A stretch of DNA of 64,000 nt from NCBI RefSeq assembly GCF_901000735.1, contig NC_081545.1, positions 992,001 to 1,056,000 on the forward strand, given 5' to 3'. This DNA comes from Corylus avellana (Eukaryota; Streptophyta; Magnoliopsida; Fagales; Betulaceae). The notes under the pieces are model-generated. The model did not search any database. It worked only from the letters and a program-made list of their open reading frames with translations, and was not told where the DNA came from. Shown here piece after piece: positions 42,101 through 53,036 of this stretch (positions within the stretch are counted from its first letter, which is position 1; each line of letters opens with the position of its first letter). A program made the position numbers and the translations under genes.

Positions 42101-42814
42101 TTCTGAGAGTAATTCGGCTTATATATATATATATATATATATATATGATATGGGTTTGGAAAAAAAAAAAAATCTAATGTGGGTTTTTTGGAAAAATAGT
42201 GTATTCCTTAAAAAATAGTTATTTTTTATTTTTTATTTTTTAAAGAAATAAATATTCCTTTATAGCCTAGTAATTAAGGATATATATACGCGTTACATTT
42301 AAGTTTGGAGATCGACTCCAAATGGGATTTTAAAAAAGTGTGACTAATTAGATGCTTCCATTATTATTGAGTGCATTACGATTTCACATCATGTCACATG
42401 AAGGCCCTAGCTGTTGTGGTCGTTTAACATTCACGCTTAATTAATTTATCAAGTCTTGTTTTCTCATTGCTTTTGCATGCTTTTCTTTGTCTTCAACTTG
42501 CTACTCAGTTAGGTGGCCACAGTTTTCCCATTGCTTTTGCTTTTCTATGTCTTCCACTGTACCGTAGAAAAAGATTGGGAAAATTGGGTTAGAGGATGAC
42601 GAAAAGTCTCGGAAACTTAATTGTTAACCACAACAATATTGTGTTGTAGAATTGAATGATGGTAAAATTGGAATAATTCACAATCAAATTACAGTGAACG
42701 TCCAAAAACCAAACTTAAAAAATAAATACACAGATAATGAAAAGAACGTAACATTTTTTTTTGGGGTCTTGAATGCCTAATACTTCTCTTGGTTTTTTTG
42801 TTTTTTTTTTTTTT
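42101..42814 (-). other. Orphan RLP upstream flank
   Basis: A (TA)n tract at 42120-42147 is followed by sequence matching the RLP1 upstream flank (5870-6245) from about 42280. The expected core promoter and coding region are missing; only TTTATAGCCTAG at 42259 remains in promoter position. Block 42530 onward duplicates 11281 onward. Confidence 0.45.
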
Positions 42815-43005
42815 TTTTCTACGCAAATACAAAACAAAGGGAAGGGTTATATAGGGGGTCCTTCCCACTATTGATCCCAATAGAAGAGAAGATGGGGGTA
42901 GTATTGAGAATGCTTCTAAACACAAGGTTAGTAGCGGCCCACTTAATAAGATGGTGTGCACGAAAGTTTGCACTTCTTGAAACTTTTGCAGCATTCCAAT
43001 CTTGA
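42815..43005 (-). pseudogene. RNase H-like fragment, second copy
   Basis: The minus strand reads DWNAAKVSRSANFRAHHLIK then WAATNLVFRSILNTT. It lacks the stop present in the 11570 copy but is still only a ~60-residue piece. Probably a LINE remnant carried along by the segmental duplication. Confidence 0.4.
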
Positions 43006-44379
43006 AAATGCTAAAGTTTCAGTTGTATGTCAAAAATGATAGGAGCAAATGTCTAATATGAGAGACGAGATGGCTAATTGATTGACATAATTGTAACCAA
43101 AGAGTCACATTCCAACATTAATTTAGAACAGCCATTGGATAAGGATCCACTCTTGTTAAAGCTGCCATAACTTCTCCTTTATTAACATCCAAACAGTTCA
43201 GCTTTTTGGGTCTTGTTTATAAAGACCTTAGGACTACTAATCAAAACTACAAGCATATGGATCATACTAACTATAATATGGTAAGACCCATTACAACTCA
43301 AACGTCAAAGGCCCACTAACCTACCAAGGCCAAAAGCCCATTAACCTAATATACCCAGTACAATATCACCCACAAAAGAAATGGGATATCCAATTTACGA
43401 AGAAAGTGAAATAAATCAATGAATTGAACGGTTCCCTTCTCTCCTTGCCACTACCACACAAACTTGCAACAACTTTAGCAAGATATTTATTAATTGTTGG
43501 GACCCAAAATTTCCATGTTTGATCGTAGATGCAAACAATTAAGCTCCTCAATCAATTTTCGAGGGTTTGGAGATGGTGTATCCTTACGATCTCCACCTTC
43601 TAATAATTATTATCATTATTATTATTTTAATAAAAGGATCATTACAAACAGAAACAACCTTCACATGAGATTTACTATTTATTCTTACATTATGCAAAAC
43701 TAAGTGGTAGATAAAATGGAGTAAAGACGGATTTAAAAATTTTATGACACCATACCCATGCAGAAAAGAGATCGTTTAAGAAATAAATATTTGATCTCGC
43801 AAAAGGATTTTTTTTTTTCTTTTAGTATTTATATAATCCGATGATCAGTTAGTTAAATCAAGGATGTCTAGCGGAGCTTTTTATGTGATGCTGGATTATT
43901 TTTGTGATAATGCCTCGCTGAAGGGTTAGAGCTCATCAGAAGCAGAGCAAAATGGACTCAAATCAAGAGCTCCATTTTCTTTGGTCTCTGCATTCGACGA
44001 AGGTTGATACCATTGATTTCATTGAGACCCACTTCCATTTGGCTGAATATATATGAAGTCAATAATGTGATATAAACAATCAGATTTGTTATATATATAT
44101 ATCAAGCTTTTTTATGCTTCTTACACAAACTAAAGAGAAACCCATTTTATCTGTTTTCCATTCCGTCGATTTTTAAGGAAAAACACATACTCACTCTGTG
44201 ACACGTACACAAAAATTATAAGACACAGATCTGTTGAATTTTAGGTAGGCTACCAATTCTTTCAAGTACATATAATAATGCTCGAAGCATATGAAAATAT
44301 GCATTTTATTTTATTTTTTGCAAACATTTCATCCAAATAACTCAAATTCTATAATTACATCCTCCGATTCACCCTTCTT

Positions 44380-44620
44380 GGAGTTTGTTGCCTCTTTCCA
44401 AGAGTCTTCATGAACCAATTATTCTTCCTTATACTCACAAATTTCCAAAAGATGAAAGAAAATTGAGCTATGCTAGTTGTGGGGTATCATTCCGGACAAC
44501 TTGTTTCGAGAAAGGTCTATGGAAAATGACCAATAACAGCATTGTTGGAAAGATGGAGCAAATGAAGTCCTCTTAGACTGCCTAAGAGATATGGAATTTC
44601 TCCTCCAAATCTATTGTTCT
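44380..44620 (-). pseudogene. RLP C-terminal remnant, second copy
   Basis: Duplicate of the remnant at 13135-13395 with the same internal deletion; minus-strand motifs IDLSRNKLSGMIP and LHLSNNAVIG are readable with substitutions. The shared deletion shows the remnant was dead before the block was duplicated. Confidence 0.55.
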
Positions 44621-45561
44621 GCAGAAATGCATGTATGAATGTCCACAATTCTCATGTTAGACTTCTTTCGGACTGCAGAAATTCCTTCATGAATGTCCCA
44701 CAATTCCCATGTTTGGAAACTTCCCTTTGATTTCCAATACTATGAATTAGTTTGACCTTATTTATTTATTTATTAGAGTACTTTCCCTGAAATACATGTT
44801 TTTCCAAAAAAAAAAAAAAAATGGAGGAACATCGTGTGCAAGAAAGATGGAATTCAGTTTCTAGGAAAGTGCTCTGCTATTCACTGACCGAGATTTTACT
44901 TTTCTATTGCAAGTTCGTCTTTTCATTTGTAGATGCCAAAAAAGCACCTTACAAATTCCTAATTTAAAGGTTCAAGACAAACACCAAAATCTCCCACGGC
45001 TAACAATCAACCTACACAACACATTATAAACTAAAGAACAATTACAATTGAAATCAAACAAAACAATTAACAACTTTAGACAGAAGAAAGAGCAAATCAA
45101 CTCTGAAAACTATACACTTTTCAACAGAGATAGAGACAGAGAGAGAGGCAGTCATGTGTTATTTTTATAGAAGTTTCCAATTGAAAAAGACGATAAAGAA
45201 TAACAGGGTTGGCGAGAGAGTTTCTCATACGTGGGTTCTAATCAGCTCGCTGAAGGTTTACCTTTACACACTTTGCTGATTCATTCATCAATGGTTTCTA
45301 ATTTACACGACACAAACTAGTAAAACAAACAAACAAGATTGTTTAATATAAGGAAAAAAAAAAAAAAAAACAAAAACATACACAACGGATGCAAACTCAC
45401 ACACAAATAGTAAGATATTACAATGAAATTTGTATACGCTTACAATTCCATCAAGAACCCTATAATCATGCAAGAAACATAGACATTTACACTTTTCTAA
45501 AACATTTTATTTATCTAAATTCAAATTTATGGCCTTCTCCAGTCACCATTTTTTGAGTTTG

Positions 45562-46382
45562 CTACATCTTTCCAAAAATCTTCACAAACCAACCATACTT
45601 CCTTGTAATAACAATTTTCCCAATAACAACTCCTATAACAAATCCACATCCATACCCTATGGCAACTACTTTCCACCCAAATTCAAATGGAGACGAGGAG
45701 CTTTGATTCTCTTCGAAGGGATAAGGTGGAGTTGGAGTGTAATTGAAATCTCCACATTTCTTTGACAACGGGCTTCCACACAATCCTGGATTACCTCCAA
45801 ATGAATTATTTTGAAATGTGTCGAATTGACTTCCACGTGGTATAGCTCCTGTGAGACGGTTGTTGGAGACATTGAAATATTCAAGAGAAAAGAGTTGAGT
45901 TAATTGTGCAGGTATCTCTCCAAATAACTTGTTTTGGGAAAGGTCCATTGATTCTAGGTTTGTCAAGTTCCCTAAAGATGGTGGGATATGACCAGTGAGA
46001 GTATTATTGGATAGATTTAGCGAATGAAGTCCTTTAAGACTCCCCACAAGTTCTGGAATTTCGCCATCAAATCTATTGCCTGAGAGATCAAGGACCCTAA
46101 ACACATCTAGGATTTTCTCATACTTCAACGTTATGCCTTTGTTTGTAATTGTGATTGTGCATTGGATAGAGCTACCAAACCCGTCTCTTCTAGAATTCAC
46201 CTCCATGTAATTCAATTCATTTGCACCAACAACGTTCATGGCATTCCAATGTCGGAAATACTCTGTGGGCAAATTTCCAGAGAAATTATTTTGAGAGAGA
46301 TCAATGATATGCAACTCAGTGAATGTATTGTTGATTTCAAAACTCTTTATTGAACCTTGGAATGCATTAGAACGGAGAACGA
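45562..46382 (-). CDS. LRR receptor-like protein, C-terminal 273 codons only (cut by assembly gap)
   Basis: The open minus-strand frame covers part of an LRR (VLRSNAFQGSIKSFEINNTF), island (EYFRHWNAMNVVGANELNYM), C-terminal LRRs, LCGSPLSKKCGD cap, GFVIGVVIG helix and RKYGWFVKIFGKM tail, almost identical to RLP3. The 5' part is lost in the 46383-46482 gap. Sequence beyond the gap is a different RLP fragment on the opposite strand, so the true upstream part of this gene is missing from the scaffold. Whether the gene is intact cannot be judged. Confidence 0.8.
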
Positions 46383-46482
46383 NNNNNNNNNNNNNNNNNN
46401 NNNNNNNNNNNNNNNNNNNNNNNNNNNNNNNNNNNNNNNNNNNNNNNNNNNNNNNNNNNNNNNNNNNNNNNNNNNNNNNNNN
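46383..46482. other. Assembly gap of exactly 100 N, between opposite-strand RLP fragments
   Basis: Run of 100 N. The left flank is minus-strand RLP3-like coding; the right flank is a plus-strand pseudogene fragment that belongs to the inverted copy of 25020-28690. The join is a likely scaffold artefact or the edge of a real inversion. Confidence 0.98.
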
Positions 46483-46700
46483 CAAAACAAATTGAGTTGG
46501 CTTGGGTTGTGAGACAACAATATTCGAGACTTAATACCCAGATGGATGTACATAATGAAAGTACATAATCGCTTAGAGGCTCTAAGCCTTTAGGATAATT
46601 CTCTAATAGGCTTTGGACAATCTCCAATTGTTCTCCCTTGGTTATTCTAGAAAGTTTAGATCTTGGCAGTAACATGCTGCAAGGATCAGTCCCAATTCCT
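46483..46700 (+). pseudogene. RLP pseudogene fragment, inverted copy of 28455-28690
   Basis: Plus-strand reading gives QNKLSWLGL, a stop, DLIPRWMY and, in broken frames, FGQSPIVLPWLF. It is the inverted equivalent of the start of the 28455-29490 pseudogene, and the same piece recurs at 54200-54410. The rest is hidden in the gap. Confidence 0.7.
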
Positions 46701-47051
46701 GAATTATTCTAATTTTCGCATCAATATTTAATTCTACAACACGATTATATTGTGGTTAACAAGTTTCCAAGTCTTTTCGTCATCCTCTAACCCAATTTTT
46801 CCAATCTTTTCTATAACACGTACGCTGTGGACACCTAACATATAAGTAGCAAGTGGAAGACATAGAAAAGCAATTAAAAGAAATGGGAAAACAAGACTTG
46901 ATAAAAAGTGTGAAAATGAAACCACCACAACAGCTAGTGATGTGAAATCATATTGCAGTACTCAATAATGGATGCTTCTGAGTCACCCTGTTTTCAAATC
47001 CCATTTGGAGTCGCCAAACTTATGTAAAGTGTATGTATATCTTTCCTACCC
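46701..47051 (+). other. RLP5 upstream region
   Basis: Inverted counterpart of 28124-28454. It contains the flank blocks seen before other RLPs (CCAAGTCTTTTCGTCATCC, AAGCAATTAAAAGAAATGG). No gene is seen. Confidence 0.5.
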
Positions 47052-47078
47052 TATAAAACCCCCTTCACTTGTAGTTCA
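47052..47078 (+). promoter_or_regulatory. RLP5 core promoter
   Basis: TATAAAA at 47052-47058 followed by CCCCCTTCACTTGTAGTTC and a leader ending CCAAAAACATACTAAAACATC before the ATG at 47123, the same arrangement as RLP1, RLP3 and RLP4. Confidence 0.6.
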
Positions 47079-47122
47079 GCTGGCCTCATCAAATTAAACA
47101 GCCAAAAACATACTAAAACATC

Positions 47123-49984
47123 ATGGATACCTATTTGTATCGCTTCATGTTCGTGCGCTTCCTTTTTCTTCTCTCAATATTGTTCTTTGTTTTACTCACT
47201 GCCTCTCTGTCTTCTCTGCAGCCACTTTGTCATGATGATGAGAGATCTGCCTTGTTGCAATTCAAGGATAGTTTTATCCTAAACAAGTCTGCTTCTGATA
47301 ATCCTTTTGGGTATTCTAAGGATGTTGCATCATGGAGTCTAGAAGGAGGGAATAGTGATTGCTGCTCATGGGACGGGGTTGAGTGCAATGAGGAGACAGG
47401 TCATGTCATTGGCCTTGAGCTCACTAGCAGCTTTCTCTATGGTTCTATTACTTCCAGCAATAGCCTCTTCCGCCTTCGTCAACTTGAAAGGCTTAATCTT
47501 GCACATAACAACTTCAATGGCTCTCAAATCCCATTTAGAGTTGGCGATCTTTTGAGGCTAACCTATCTTAACCTCTCCTACTCTGTGTTTTCAGGACAAA
47601 TCCCCTCAGAGCTTTCACATCTCTCCAAGTTGTCTTCCATCGATCTGTCTGGTAATTATGGTTTATATACTCTAAGTGACTTGAACAATCTAGTTCAAAA
47701 CTTCACTACCCTGGAAGACCTTTTACTCACTGACATCAATATTTCGTCCCCTGTTCCTAAAAGTTTGGAGAATTTGTCTTCTTTGACAACTCTAAATCTA
47801 GAAAATTGTGAATTGCATGGGGAATTCCCAACAAGAATTTTTCAGCTACCAAACCTACGGGAACTTAGGATAGGAGGGAATTCGAATCTCACTGGTCATT
47901 TGCCCGAATTTCACTCTAATAGTTTTCTTGAGGTTTTGGAACTCGACTACACAAGTTTTTATGGTAAACTACCAACTTCAATTGGAAACCTAAGTTCTTT
48001 ACATGTTCTAAATTTTGGAGGTAGCCGTTTCTCTGGATCTATCCCAACAAGAATTTTTCAGCTACCAAACCTACGGGAACTTAGGATAGGAGGGAATTCG
48101 AATCTCACTGGTCATTTGCCCGAATTTCACTCTAATAGTTCTCTTGAGGTTTTGGTGCTCTACGAAACAAGTTTTTATGGTAAATTACCGACTTCAATCG
48201 GAAACCTAAGGTTTTTACGTGTTTTAGATTTTCTAGATAACCATTTCTCTGGATCTATCCCACCTTCACTGAGTAATCTCACCCAACTCACTTATCTAGT
48301 TATGTCAAAGAACACTCTTACAAGCCACATCCCTTCTTCCTTGTTTGCTAACTTGACTCAACTAACTTTGTTAGACCTTTCATACAATAACTTGAGTGGA
48401 ACGCTGGAGTTTGACATGTTTCCTAAGACCAAAAGTTTAAGTGTGCTTCTGCTATCATCCAACAATTTTACATGGCAAACCAAGGCCAATTCAAATGACA
48501 CTCTTCCACAGTTGGATACTCTAAGATTGGATTCTTGCAACTTACATAAGTTCCCTGATTTTCTACGCAACCAAAACAAATTGAGTGTTCTTGATCTAAG
48601 TAGCAACAATCTCCAAGGCCCAATACCCAAATGGTTGTATAATACTAGTATAGAAGCTCTTCATTTTCTAATCCTTTCTGACAATCTTCTAATAGGCTTT
48701 GAACAATATCAAGTTGTTCTCCCATGGCCTAATTTAGAAAGCTTATTGCTTGAAAGGAACATGCTGCAAGGATCACTCCCCATTCCACAGCCATCTATCA
48801 AGTTTTATATAGTCCAAAGGAACTTGATAAGAGAAATGTCACCGTTGATTTGCAATTTGAGTTCACTTTATGAGCTTGATTTGTCCTATAACAACTTGAG
48901 TGGCAAGCTTCATCCATGTTTAGGAAACTTCAGCTCTTTGTTTACACTTCAACTACGAAGAAACAACTTTCATGGCACCATCCCAAAAACATGGGCAATG
49001 GGGAGTAGCTTAAAGATGATTGACTTGAGTGAAAACCAATTCCAAGGTCAACTACCAAGATCATTAGCTAATTGCATGATGCTAGAGTACCTTCATGTTG
49101 GTAATAATCAAATCAATGATACATTTCCCTTTTGGTTGGGAACTCTTTCTCAGTTGAAGGTCCTCATCATCCGTTCTAATGCATTTCATGGTGCAATAAA
49201 GATTCCTGAAATCAATTATACATTCCCTGAGTTGCATATCATTGATCTGTCTCATAATAGTATCTCTGGAAATTTACCCGCCGAGTATTTCCTGCATTGG
49301 ATTGCCATGAAAGTTGTTGGTCCACATAACTCATCATACATGGTGGGAGAGATTCACATAGACGGATGGGGTGATAATGTTGATTACACAGTGACATTGG
49401 CAAACAAAGGCAGAAAGTTAGATTATGAAAAAATACAAGATGAGTTAAGGGTCATTGATTTCTCATGCAATCAATTTGAAGGAGAAATTCCAGAACTTGT
49501 GGGGAGTCTTAAAGGACTTCATGTGCTAAATCTTTCCAATAATGCTCTCAATGGTCATATTCCATCATCCTTGGGGAACTTGGCACATATTGAATCAATG
49601 GACCTTTCCCAAAACAAGTTGCTTGGAGAGATACCTCCACAACTTACACAACTCTTTTTCCTTGCGTCTTTTAATGTCTCCAACAACTGTCTCACGGGAC
49701 CTATACCACATGGAAGTCAATTTGACACATTTCAGAATAATTCATTTGGAGGTAATCCAGGATTGTGTGGAAACCCATTATCAAAAAAATGTGGAGATTT
49801 CAACTACACTCAAAATCCACCTTCTCCCTTTGAAAACAATCGGAGCTCAGAGTCTCCATTTGACTTTGGCTGGAAAGTAGTTGTTATTGGGTATGGATGT
49901 GGATTTGTAATAGGAGTTGTTATCGGGCAAACTGTGATAGCAAGGAAATATGATTGGTTTGTAAGGACTTTTGGAAAGATGTAG
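47123..49984 (+). CDS. LRR receptor-like protein (RLP5), intact, 953 aa
   Basis: Inverted-repeat partner of RLP4 and highly similar to it along its length: signal peptide, PLCHDDERSALLQFKDSF and CCSWDGVECN cap, LRRs, island (EYFLHWIAMKVVGPHNSSYM), C-terminal LRRs, LCGNPLSKKCGD cap, PFENNRSSESP juxtamembrane segment, GFVIGVVIG helix and RKYDWFVRTFGKM tail. Its distinctive feature is a 72-residue tandem duplication (about residues 236-307 and 308-379; 216-bp DNA period from 47829 to 48045) beginning TRIFQLPNLRELRIGGNSNL, with almost 100 bp identical between copies. It has a single copy of the 25-residue LRR that is triplicated in RLP4. No kinase; presumed plasma-membrane receptor with a SOBIR1-type partner. 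Confidence 0.93.
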   Translation: MDTYLYRFMFVRFLFLLSILFFVLLTASLSSLQPLCHDDERSALLQFKDSFILNKSASDNPFGYSKDVASWSLEGGNSDCCSWDGVECNEETGHVIGLELTSSFLYGSITSSNSLFRLRQLERLNLAHNNFNGSQIPFRVGDLLRLTYLNLSYSVFSGQIPSELSHLSKLSSIDLSGNYGLYTLSDLNNLVQNFTTLEDLLLTDINISSPVPKSLENLSSLTTLNLENCELHGEFPTRIFQLPNLRELRIGGNSNLTGHLPEFHSNSFLEVLELDYTSFYGKLPTSIGNLSSLHVLNFGGSRFSGSIPTRIFQLPNLRELRIGGNSNLTGHLPEFHSNSSLEVLVLYETSFYGKLPTSIGNLRFLRVLDFLDNHFSGSIPPSLSNLTQLTYLVMSKNTLTSHIPSSLFANLTQLTLLDLSYNNLSGTLEFDMFPKTKSLSVLLLSSNNFTWQTKANSNDTLPQLDTLRLDSCNLHKFPDFLRNQNKLSVLDLSSNNLQGPIPKWLYNTSIEALHFLILSDNLLIGFEQYQVVLPWPNLESLLLERNMLQGSLPIPQPSIKFYIVQRNLIREMSPLICNLSSLYELDLSYNNLSGKLHPCLGNFSSLFTLQLRRNNFHGTIPKTWAMGSSLKMIDLSENQFQGQLPRSLANCMMLEYLHVGNNQINDTFPFWLGTLSQLKVLIIRSNAFHGAIKIPEINYTFPELHIIDLSHNSISGNLPAEYFLHWIAMKVVGPHNSSYMVGEIHIDGWGDNVDYTVTLANKGRKLDYEKIQDELRVIDFSCNQFEGEIPELVGSLKGLHVLNLSNNALNGHIPSSLGNLAHIESMDLSQNKLLGEIPPQLTQLFFLASFNVSNNCLTGPIPHGSQFDTFQNNSFGGNPGLCGNPLSKKCGDFNYTQNPPSPFENNRSSESPFDFGWKVVVIGYGCGFVIGVVIGQTVIARKYDWFVRTFGKM

Positions 49985-51440
49985 CAAACTCAAAGAATGG
50001 TGAGTTGGAGAAGGTCATAAATTTAAATTTAGTTAAATAAAATGTTTTAGATAAATTATAAATGTTTTTTTTTTTTTTTTGAAGTATAAATGTTTATGTT
50101 TTTGTAAGCCTATACAAGTTTCAATGTAATATCTTAGTGTTTGTGTGTGTGAGTTTGCATGTGTCTGTGTTTTCTCCCCCTTATTTTAGACAGCTTCTTT
50201 TGTTATATATTAAATTTAAAGGATCCTATGCAATATTAACCAAGAAAAAAAAAAAAAAAAAAAACAGAGAGAGAAACTACAGTGGGTGAGTAGGGACCTC
50301 TATTTAAGAACACATGATTAGAATATTGAAAGTTTTGAGAATATGTTGTGGTGGATATCAAAAAAGAGCATATACGATTGTGTTTATATTTGATAGAAAC
50401 AGAGTGTTTGTTAAGGAAGTGCAAAGACCAGAAACAATCTGAAGTAATGAATACATAAGAAATTTAAAAGCAATTTAGTGCTAAGACCGTTCATCCAAAA
50501 AAAAAAAAAAAATTTAGTGCTATGACCGCGTTTGTTACTTTCCTTTTTTTTTTTTTTTTTTTTTGATGAGAAACAGCCTAACCACTTGATCAGCAGGGGC
50601 ACCTACTTTAGAAAAATTAAACCATATTAGCCAAAAATAAATAAAAAATAAAAAAAGTTTTAGGAGATATGTTGATAATGTAGACGTAGCAACATTTGAT
50701 AGGGTAAGACATGACACTTTTTGTACAGGTAACGAGTGGCTTAAGTACTGTACATGATGGACGGACTAGTCTTATAAACTCCGAAAGCTTAAAGAACAAT
50801 TTTATCACTTTCTAAAATTCAATGAATATTCTAATAAATATGATAACCTTAAATTATTTATGGGCTTTACCCTAATTCTTTTTAATGGTTTTGTAAGGAA
50901 CATTATCTGTTATTGCAATTCCTATATCTTTTCCCCAACACATTTTCCTTAAGAAGATTCTAAGACTTTGTCTCTTCGTCTAGCCTGATTTTTTAACAGT
51001 CTAAAACAACTTATGTTATTTTGCATTTATTTATTGTTTTAATGGGAAACAGCCCAACGTACCACTTAATCAGCAAGAGGAGCACCTACTTTAGCAAAAG
51101 CAATTTGGTGCTTAGCAAAAGATACTGGTAATGGGATTAACAAAATAATAATAATAAAAAAAATGATAGCAAGTAATTAATTTAATAGAAGTGCTGACAA
51201 AAAATAAATAAATTATTGAAGTGGTGGAAGCAAACCCATCTTCCCATGTTGTTCTTTATTTGCCATCAAATAAGAATAACTGCTTTATTTGAAAAGCGAA
51301 ACCACATATTCTTCGGCGAGATACTCAAATTGGAACAATATTGTTTCCCCCTCATATTATTTGAAAAGTGTTACACAAAATGGTGCTTAATTGACTTGAC
51401 TTGCCTTGGCCCCTCACACAATATTTCCTCCAAGTAACAA
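49985..51440 (+). repeat. RLP5 downstream flank, block A copy 3 (inverted relative to 24000-25246 and 32220-33295)
   Basis: Begins with the RLP 3' flank (TTTCAATGTAATATCTTAG) and continues through A- and T-tracts at 50246-50265 and 50544-50564. GGGGCACCTACTTTAG blocks recur. It is the inverted version of the flank of RLP4 and of the RLP stub at 33296. No gene is supported. Confidence 0.6.
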
Positions 51441-52936
51441 AGTAAGTGCTTTTGCGAAAGGTTAGACTTATTTTTCATAGTTAATATATATTTTACTACT
51501 TTTTCTACTCCACACTCAAAAAAGTGGTACGTAAATTAGACATTAATTATTGCTTCAAATTCCGCGTTTCCACCATCTACGAGTATGTCTTTTTTCTGTG
51601 GATCGAAACTGTATTATTCATAATTTCCTCAGAAAACTGATAAAGTGGGCTACTCTTTAGTTTGTGTAAGATGCAGAAAAAAGCTTGGTATATGTTACAC
51701 CATAATTTGCCCTAAAGCCATTGGGCCTGGTATCCGACAATCAAGCCCACGGCCCATTCACCCAGGTAAAAGCCCAGTGCCTTCATGTGGGCCCACTAAG
51801 AGGTAACCCAGCTTCGGAGGCACCGAACGACGTCATCAAACGTAACAATTGACTGTGTCTGAGTTTATAAAAATTTAAATGTAATATCTCACCATTTGTA
51901 TGAGTTTGCATGTGTTTGAGTGTTTTTCGTGTTTACTAAAAATTGACTTTTTAATCAGAAAAATACACTTAGCTCTCCCTAACTTACTCCATATTTGACG
52001 CTTAGGTCATCAAACTTTAAAATTGACACTTGAGATGGCTGAACCAATCCCATAAGCCATAGATTAGATTGGATCGCGCGCCCACTTGAAAAGTGAATCT
52101 ATATATAGATCAAGGTCTAATAATTAAGAACAACGTGTGAAGAGTGAACTACTGGAGAAATGGATCCTATTGATTTATGTCAACGTCCATATTCTTTCTA
52201 AAATGCAGGATTTGGTCTAAAATAATGATCTACATGTTCCTAAACACCTTAAAAGCCCTCCAATTTTCCCAATTTACAGTTAATTATAAGCAAACATGAC
52301 CGTATTAACACTAATATTCACATAATCATATCCTCGTACCACGCGTAATATTTTAGTGAATATTAACACTAATATTCACTAAAATTTTCATTTTCTAAAA
52401 CAAAATTAAATAAAAAAAAAGTTTTTTTTTTTTTAATAAAAAATTTTTTTTTAGATATCCTAAAAAAAAAAAATCTTTCTTTTTAAATTAAAATTTTCGT
52501 TTTTTTTTTTAATTAAAAAAATATTTTAATTTTTTTAACTTATGTGGACATTTTTGTCTTATTGAGAAATATATAGGAGCATTTTTATCTTTTAGCTAAG
52601 CTTGGGGGGGATATTGACAATATTTTGGTAGTTTAGGGAGGACATTGTCACAATTAAAAGTTTGGTGGGGTGGTAGTTTGAAGGGAGTATGTAAACTTTA
52701 CTCTAAACCATATGTAAAATATCATCACTAATAAGGTAGATGCTAATGAAACAGATTCTTGTAGTGACTCCAATACTCCATGTTACATTTTTTGTACCTG
52801 CCCATATAGTCCTTGAAGTACTTCACACAGTTGGATGATGGACATTAATGGAGGTTCAGCTATGATTGGAAGGAGATCAAGGGGTGTGATGAGAGAAGAA
52901 GGTATATATATATATATATATATGAGAACTGATTCA
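51441..52936. repeat. Inverted copy of the 29560-32220 spacer
   Basis: Follows the left arm backwards: 51441-51900 against 31800-32220, 51960-52380 against 31300-31680, 52550-52720 against the left end of the foldback element at 29781, and 52720-52936 against 29560-29780. The right half of that foldback element is missing here. AT microsatellite at 52903-52922. No gene is seen. Confidence 0.6.
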
Positions 52937-53036
52937 NNNNNNNNNNNNNNNNNNNNNNNNNNNNNNNNNNNNNNNNNNNNNNNNNNNNNNNNNNNNNNNN
53001 NNNNNNNNNNNNNNNNNNNNNNNNNNNNNNNNNNNN
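52937..53036. other. Assembly gap of exactly 100 N flanked by near-duplicate sequence
   Basis: Run of 100 N. The ~275 bp before it (52640-52915) and after it (53037-53315) are near copies, as expected if two overlapping contigs or haplotypes were placed side by side. Confidence 0.98.

Larger units (their letters stand above)
42530..46382. repeat. 3.85-kb direct segmental duplication, copy 2 (partner 11281-15126)
   Basis: Aligned to 11281-15126 with a nearly constant offset. It contains the RNase H fragment (42815-43005), the RLP remnant (44380-44620), the 3'-flank repeat copy 5 (45235-45561) and the truncated RLP. It ends exactly at the assembly gap. Confidence 0.8.

Noticed and set aside
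51216..51437. 73-codon frame preserved exactly at 32228-32449 on the other strand
   Set aside because: Conservation is explained by the inverted duplication of the DNA. The related block near 23800-24010 does not keep the frame.
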